From Viscum album (Eukaryota; Streptophyta; Magnoliopsida; Santalales; Viscaceae), in assembly GCA_963277665.1 (NCBI GenBank), contig OY728159.1, positions 1,022,149,343 to 1,022,213,342 on the forward strand: a DNA stretch of 64,000 nt, written 5' to 3'. Every line of letters starts with the position of its first letter. Within the stretch, counting starts at the first letter, position 1. Made by a program: the position numbers and the translations under genes. Below, one piece after another: positions 58,340-64,000 of this stretch. A model generated the notes under the pieces. The model had not been told where the DNA came from and did no database searches. It saw nothing but the letters and a program-made list of their open reading frames with translations.

Positions 58340-59225
58340 GAAATTTGTAACATGATTATACGAGTCATTGGTTCCTGGATATTCTTAGGGACAACCATTT
58401 ACCCCTATAATTGGAATCAGTGCCAACTGAAAATTAGAAAGTGGTATATAAAAAGTTTTATATCAACAAAAGTTTGTGGTGAAAATGATGTTAACTTATG
58501 GAAGATTAAAATGGACACTCTTTTGGATCACAATGAATTAATTGACACCCTTATTCGCACTAAAAATAAAGTGATACCCTTTACCCATATAGAAAGACTA
58601 CTATCATCAATGTATACATCCCCTAATATCTCCTTAATAAATACTATAGTTTAATGATTTTATATTTGAGATATAAAGTTCTTATATAGGTTGCATATGA
58701 GTCATATGCTGTTGGTATATGGTAAAAATTTCAATCTATTTATAAGAGAAAGTCTCCTGTTGGTATATTATTAAAAAAGTAGACTATATAATTTTAAAAT
58801 TAATCTTGTAATTTCATTTAGACAATGAATTAATGATTTTAACAATATATTGTTAGTCACAGCCAACATTGAAATTAAATTAGATGATTACGTTCAAGCC
58901 ATAATACTATTAACTTCATTAGATGATAACTTTAATTTTGTTAAAGATTATATGGTGTATGGAAAAGAAAACCTTACTAAAAAAGAAGTTAAATATGCTT
59001 TACTGTCCACATAACTTTAAAGTAAGTTTAATATTAAGGCTAAAGTAGAAGTTCTAAACATTAGGGGTGGAAGTTCGTCCAAGGGTAGGAGGGAGGAAAG
59101 AGGTTTATCGAATAAGAAAATATTTAAATCCAAGAACAAAATAATTATTTTCTTTTAATGTAAGAAACCTGGTCATATTAATTGGATCGTAATTAATAAG
59201 AAAGGTGACTATAAAAACAATATCA
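58340..59225 (+). pseudogene. Copia gag pseudogene
   Basis: The frame from 58352 contains ENDVNLWKIKMDTLLDHNEL near 58480-58540, the copia gag N-terminal region. The UBN2-type core follows: IEIKLDDYVQAIILLTSLDD near 58870-58930, FVKDYMVYGKENLTKKEVKY near 58938-58996 and ALLST. A basic linker (GGSSSKGRREERGLSNKKIF near 59065) precedes a knuckle seen as CKKPGHINWIV near 59160, whose first Cys has become a stop and whose last Cys is lost. Several stops break it. Confidence 0.8.
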
Positions 59226-59269
59226 ATGAAAATAATTTATAAATTGAGTAGTATTTTTGATCTATCAAC

Positions 59270-59480
59270 ATGTTAAATGATTCTAATGTTTTTCATATCT
59301 AATGAATGGATCCTTGATTTTTGGTGTTCTTTCCACTTGTTTCCTAAAAGGGCATACATTACCTAGTTAGGGGAATTGAATCTATAGTGGTGTTTCTAGG
59401 GAATAACAAAAGTTTTCATATTATGATAATAAAGAAATTTTAGAAGAGATTTAAGATAGGTCTGTTAAAACTGTTAAAGA
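59270..59480 (+). pseudogene. Copia protease remnant
   Basis: Fragments only: VFLGNNKSFHIMIIKKF near 59390-59440 corresponds to the flap strand that follows the copia protease active site. The catalytic Asp-Ser-Gly is not legible. Identification depends on position between gag and integrase. Confidence 0.5.
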
Positions 59481-59559
59481 GGATTGGTGGGTACTCAAAC
59501 ATAAAGGAAACCTCATGTCCCTAGGATTTATTAATTAGTAGGGATATACCTTTAGGTTA

Positions 59560-60660
59560 GAATATGAATGAATCAATATTTTCATAGTATCCATTAATTC
59601 ATGAAAGGAAACCTTTGTAATTTCCTCTATGTGATAGGTGGTATGGTTTATAGAAGCTAGTTGAATGACTCTTGTGATTCAGAATTAGACAGAACCACCC
59701 TTTGGTATATAATTTTGAAGAACATTAGTGCCAATGGTCTTGATGAACATAACATGGTATTTTGAGTAATTTCAATACCATCATCCAATCTTTATGTGAA
59801 GATTGAGTATATGGAAAATATGGAAGAGTATGTTTTAATAGGAAAATTTTTAAGTCTAGAAACCCCTTGAGTGTGTCCGCTCTAATCTTTGGGGTATTTC
59901 TTTGGTCACCTCCTATGGTGTAGTTTTTCCCTTCATATACATTATTAACGACTACTCTAATAATGTATATATTTACATACTCAAATATAATTATGATACC
60001 TTTCATACTTTTAGGATTTTTAAATATTGGGTAGAAAGTGAATATGGTAAGAAAATAAATGCCTTAATAATTGATAATAGTTTGGAGTATCTTTCCATTA
60101 AATTCATATAATTAAATGAATATTATGGAATTAAAAGATACTTAACTATTGTGAAAAAAATATAATGTATTAGAAGAAATAATGAATAGTATTGTCTTAG
60201 AATGTGTTAGGTTCATTACCCCCTATTCAAAACTCACCAACTCCTTTTGGGCCAAGGCCATATTTAAAGTAGTATTCTTGGTTAATTTGTTCCTATATTC
60301 TGATAATTTGTTAAAAACATGAGAAAATATCTGGAGAGGTTTCCCACGAATTTTTTCACAACATAGGATGTTTGAATCCAAATATTCTGCTCATACCTGA
60401 ACTAATAAGCAATACCTTAGGGCTATAAAGTGTATATTTGTGGGATATCCAGAGGTTGTTAATAGGTGTCATCTATAGATAGATAGAGCAACATGGAAAA
60501 ATTGTATAATTATCCAATAAGTAGTGTTTTATGAGTCTGGTATCTTGAATGATAAAGTAATAGAATATGTAGAGTCTTCAGATAATGATGGATAGTCATC
60601 TAGAGATCCTTCACCTATAAGTGTTGAAATATCTTTGGAATCTAAAGACTTTTCCCAATA
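59560..60660 (+). pseudogene. Copia integrase pseudogene
   Basis: The core domain reads VTSYGVVFPFIYIINDYSNN near 59902-59960, where the first catalytic Asp is kept (NDYS). It continues VYIYILKYNYDTFHTF and YGKKINALIIDNSLEYLS near 60045-60096, where the second Asp is kept (IDNS). GIKRYLTIV near 60130 is followed by loss of the Glu region. AKAIFK near 60255 and the proline-rich linker before RT lie after a stop at 60109. Minus-strand frames at 59725-60006 are shadows. Confidence 0.8.
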
Positions 60661-60959
60661 TGGGAATAATTACCCCCCTTCTATTCCTCAGACATAAGTT
60701 GATTTATATTCTGAAACTAATATATAATAGAAAGATAATCTTAGATTTTATCATCTCACCCGATATAGAAAGAGAAGAGTGATTAGGCATCCAACCCTTT
60801 TCTATTAGGTTGATATTGCCTCCTAGGTTTTTAATATTGATTATGATTTTTCTAATGATTAACCTCAATCTTATATGCAAGATTTTAAGTAAAAATAATA
60901 AACATAGATGTTTGGTTTTATGCATGAAGATAATAAATATCTCCATAAAAATAAAACTA

Positions 60960-61745
60960 GGATTATTGTATCCAAATCTAATAACCAATAGGTCATAGGT
61001 TCTAAGTGGATATATATGAAGAAGGAGAAAAATGTTTGAGAAAGTAAAATCAAGTTTAATGCTTTAATGGTTTCTAAAGGTTTCCTTCAATGTGAAGGTA
61101 TTGATTATTTTGAGATATTCCCCCCAGTTGTTAAATATTCATCTATAAGTATTCTTATTTATTTAGCTTCCAATTTTGATATTCATATTGAATGATTGGA
61201 TGTAAAAAATACTTTTTTAGGTACCATTGATTATACTATTTATATGAATAGTCATGAATTATTTTAAAATATTTTCAAACATCATCAATTTTTCTCCTTA
61301 GTAAGTCTGTATATGTGTTTAAAAAGTATTCTAGGAAATGGTATAAAAGAATCGACTGTTTTATTTTTCAAAATATTTTATTTGAAGTAAGTTTGATTCA
61401 TGTGTATATTTTTAATCTATTAAACATGAATCTATTAACCTGTAATTTTATGTTAATGAAATAATTTTAATCTATAAAAATATAAGGATTATAAATACTT
61501 TCAAGAGACAATATAACTATATCATTGAAATAAAAGTCTTAAGAAATTATTGTACAATATTGGGTATGGAAATGATTAGAGATAGGAAGGCCAAAATCAT
61601 ACAATTATCACTATTTTTCTATGTTATGAAGGTATTAAAAAGATATATATTTATGAAAATTAAATCAATGAAAATTATTTTAGGAAAAAAATTTAAATTT
61701 TCTTTGGAACAATCCCCAAACAATTATAACGGGATAACTTCATAA
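60960..61745 (+). pseudogene. Copia reverse transcriptase pseudogene
   Basis: The RT reads SKWIYMKKEKNV near 61000, IKFNALMVSKGFLQCEGIDY near 61048-61107, FPPVVKYSSISILIYLASNF near 61118-61176 and LDVKNTFLGTIDYTIYMN near 61197-61250. The catalytic Tyr-Val-Asp-Asp site reads FYVNEIILI near 61447, so both Asp are lost. The frame from 61560, ILGMEMIRDRKAKIIQLSLF then FKFSLEQSPN near 61696, is the region after the thumb. Stops at 61035 and 61194 and frame changes break it. Confidence 0.87.
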
Positions 61746-62442
61746 ATAATATTACATTTTCTAATGTGGTATGAAATATTATGTATGCTAGGGTCTTCTC
61801 TATACTAGATATATCACTTGTTTTGTGTACTTTGAGTTGGTTTGTGGGGAAGCCACGTAAGCCTTACTTGCATGATTTTAGGTGCATCCATTGGAATTTC
61901 TATATGTAAGTTAAATTGTGTATTCAATATGGATTAAATGATATTTTCATTAACAACATTGTTGGAAATTTTAATCATATTATGATCAAATATTGAAACT
62001 CAAAAATCACTCAATTGGTTTTGTATTCATTGATTATATAGGAACATTATCCTAAAAGTGAAACATTAAATTAGTTGTTTCCATGTCCACAATAGAGGTG
62101 GAGTATATATCCGTGAACAAATCCATTAAGGAGTCTATATGGTCAAAAGGTCTGATTTCGAGGTTGTATTTATCTGATGATAGTATAATAGTTCACTGTG
62201 ATAAGCAATCTGCATTGCACCTATCTACAAACTATGTATTCCATGGTAGATTGGCATAAATTTACATTAGACTTTATTTTTTAGGGATATTATAAAATTT
62301 GGTATAGTGAGTGTTACTAAGATACCCAAGGGGGACAATCTAGCTAATAGTCTGACTAAGGTCAGACCATTGTCTATGTTCATGAATTATCTTAGTATGT
62401 GAGAACACCATGCTTAAATTCAATTAATTATAAGGTGAAGAT
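61746..62442 (+). pseudogene. Copia RNase H pseudogene and 3' spacer
   Basis: The connection region has MYARVFSILDISLVLCTLSW then FVGKPRK near 61780-61857. The RNase H domain has MSTIEVEYISVNKSIKESIW near 62083-62142 (catalytic Glu kept), HCDKQSALHLSTNYVFHGR near 62196-62252 (catalytic Asp kept) and KGDNLANSLTKVRPLSMF near 62330-62382. Then a stop at about 62400 and the polypurine-like GGTGAAGAT before the LTR. The HCDKQSALHL phrase fits the Tork/TNT clade. Confidence 0.85.
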
Positions 62443-62750
62443 TTTTTATTTTTATGATCCATATACAATCTTCCATTTCAATTCATTTAAGTCATCCAAT
62501 TATTGATTTTATAATATTAGATTATACGTGCTGCATTGGATTATATTTTCATAGACACTCATCATGTGGTACTAATTTTTCTCATATATACATGGTTTTC
62601 TTACAATATAGAGCTATTTTATTTGGAAAATTGATCATGGATGGTTTAATATTTTTCACTACTATAGTTTGTATTTACTTTACTCATCCAGGATCTGGGT
62701 TTATTGTTTTACACCAATGTTACACTGCCCCTTATCCCACCAGTTAGGCT
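62443..62750 (+). repeat. Copia right LTR, truncated
   Basis: About 310 bases matching the first 300 bases of the left LTR, breaking off near TGTTACACTGCCCC. The frame at 62454-62747 is LTR sequence. Confidence 0.55.
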
Positions 62751-62815
62751 GACTTCGGGTAAGCGAACCACCAGTGCTATCCTGGCTATCCACAAAGCTT
62801 TCACCCCATAGTTCT
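62751..62815. other. Short junction segment
   Basis: Between the copia LTR fragment and the third C-related LTR. Not recognised. It does not contain a primer site, so the LTR to its right begins an element from its 3' side or is solo. Confidence 0.4.
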
Positions 62816-64000
62816 TATAAGGACCCAAAAATAAACACAAATTATTATAGTGAATTTTGACTAGAATTTATTTTCATTCATTCCCAAATATCTTTTAGGT
62901 CTATATTTTTAGAGAATTAGGCAAAATATTACAAAAAAATTCAATATTAAAAAATATATAAGTCAACACGCCATCTATTTTTTTATAAAAAAACTATTAA
63001 AATGAAACATGGTTTATTTTTAAGAGAATTCCTTAAATAATTTCATCATATCAACTTTTTTGTCTATACCAATCTTAAGACCAATGAAAAACATTTAAAA
63101 ACATAGAAAGTGTACAAAATGTCCAGTAAAGGAAAACACGGGAAATAGTCTACACATAATCTTGAGAGATATATATCAGAACATGAAGACTTTTACAAAT
63201 TCATGAGGAAGAGTAATATCATAATAATAATAAATTGGATAATTACTTGAAAATTTGGCTACAACATTTAATTTAGACAATCCTAAGCATATCACCAAGG
63301 TCTATCCCCAAGGTGTCATATCACCAAGGTCCATCCCCAAGGTGTCATAAAAATTACCAGGGTTATTCACCAAGGTATGATAAAACTTTTCATCTATAGA
63401 GATTAATTTATTTTACTATGGCATGGAAGGGAGATATAGGTCTCACACATCTCATAATGAAATCATTATTACATGTTCCATAAAAACATAAAATAACCAT
63501 CAAAGCATAACCCATGAAATAAAATGGGCTTCTTGAACATCATTCCACAAAAAAATATATATAAAGTTTCATTCCATAATTTACACAATAAAATAATAGT
63601 AATAATAATGTTAGAAACATAAACCTATTTAAAGAGCTTCATCTTAGATGGAAAATAATTTCAATGAAACACTTAAACATAATTCTTGAAGAAAATAACC
63701 TTTCTTTTTTCAAAAAAATTTCTTTTCACAAAATTACTTGAAATTTTAAAAGAAAAGAATTTATTTTAAAATAAAAATGAAATCGTGTAGAAGATGTTTC
63801 ATGTAACTAAGGCATTATGGATATGTAAAAAATCATTTATTTGGTATAAAAAACATTTTTCTTGTACTCTTTCAGAAAAAGCTAAAAAGTACGTCATATG
63901 GAAAATGAAAAAAAGATTTCTTCAATACTATTTAATATAAATTTATCAATGGGTAAAATTCACTTTAAAAAATAGTATAAGAATAGAAATAATATTATGT
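62816..64000 (-). repeat. Third LTR related to element C, running off the window
   Basis: From TATAAGGACCC at 62816 the sequence follows the C LTRs in the same direction. The phrases CTCATAATGAAATCATT, CATAACCCATG(A/T)AATA, TCTTAGATGGAAAATA and CTTTTCACAAAAT reappear in order, matching 33530-33850 and 40020-40340. Divergence is clearly greater than between the two C LTRs. It would be the 3' LTR of a minus-strand element, or a solo LTR, continuing past 64000. Confidence 0.75.
63288..63345. repeat. Recent 29-bp tandem duplication
   Basis: Two adjacent 29-base units beginning CATATCACCAAGGT and ending CCCCAAGGTGT, differing at one base. A third, partial unit (TTCACCAAGGTATG) follows at about 63368. 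They lie inside the third C-related LTR. Confidence 0.8.

Larger units (their letters stand above)
57211..62750 (+). mobile_element. Ty1/copia retrotransposon (Tork/TNT-like), decayed
   Basis: The gene order is gag, protease, integrase, RT, RNase H, the copia order in which integrase precedes RT, all on the plus strand. Diverged LTRs flank it: 57211 onward and 62443 onward. Short matches such as AATTCATTTTAG/AATTCATTTAAG, ATACATG and TACACTGCC keep the same order. The left LTR probably extends to about 57990; only about 310 bases of the right LTR remain before an unrelated junction. The wording GTAAGGTGAAGAT before the right LTR resembles the copia polypurine tract. It is much more decayed than A, B and C. 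Confidence 0.85.

Noticed and set aside
63241..63420. CRISPR-like array (repeated CACCAAGGT units)
   Set aside because: Only two full units with no spacers, in a plant LTR; a simple tandem duplication.

Overview
This window is repeat-dominated nuclear DNA of a plant, almost certainly a flowering plant. It is AT-rich and holds only decayed transposable elements of plant families: CACTA/En-Spm DNA transposons, Ty3/gypsy chromoviruses with initiator-Met-tRNA primer sites, a large-LTR retrotransposon derivative, a Ty1/copia element and tRNA-derived SINE-like pieces. I found no intact host gene. Species and monocot/dicot status cannot be fixed from what is visible.

Layout. 1-9398: a CACTA element remnant on the minus strand, with a TNP2 transposase pseudogene (start near 7776, end near 4350) followed downstream by a second broken multi-exon gene with an acidic tail (3310-1248). 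9399-10039: a complete 641-bp non-autonomous CACTA-type element with matching ends and an exact 3-bp target duplication (TAT). 10989-32826: gypsy element A on the plus strand, with 2.67- and 2.66-kb LTRs, an exact GAAAC target duplication, and gag, protease, RT, RNase H, integrase and chromodomain remnants. Nested in its integrase is gypsy element B (17960-29578, plus strand, 3.44- and 3.33-kb LTRs, exact AATGG duplication), itself with a complete but broken gag-pol and chromodomain. Seventy-five bases right of A lies element C (32902-43625, minus strand): 4.23-kb LTRs around only 2.26 kb of interior that keeps a primer site, gag zinc knuckles and a polypurine tract but no pol, as in LARD-type elements.

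43626-57210 is very AT-rich, with a CACTA-like terminal fragment, a SINE-like piece, a CA/TA microsatellite tract, a series of three small hairpins, a possible isolated LTR end and long stretches in which I recognise nothing. 57211-62750 is a Ty1/copia (Tork/TNT-like) element on the plus strand. From 62816 to the right edge is a third, more diverged LTR related to element C.

How the parts relate: the protein-coding units are broken transposition genes. Order of events is readable: A inserted first, its integrase lost a segment, then B inserted into that gene. By eye, the paired LTRs of A and B differ at roughly 15 percent of sites in their first 200 bases and those of C at roughly 12 percent, so all are old. 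The most unusual signals sit inside LTRs: an 87-codon open frame with its own TATA box in the LTRs of A; arrays, hairpins and a GC-rich block with a 40-base C run in the LTRs of B; and three spaced copies of a palindromic CGTACGTACG module plus a GTGTTGCGTATA array in the LTRs of C.
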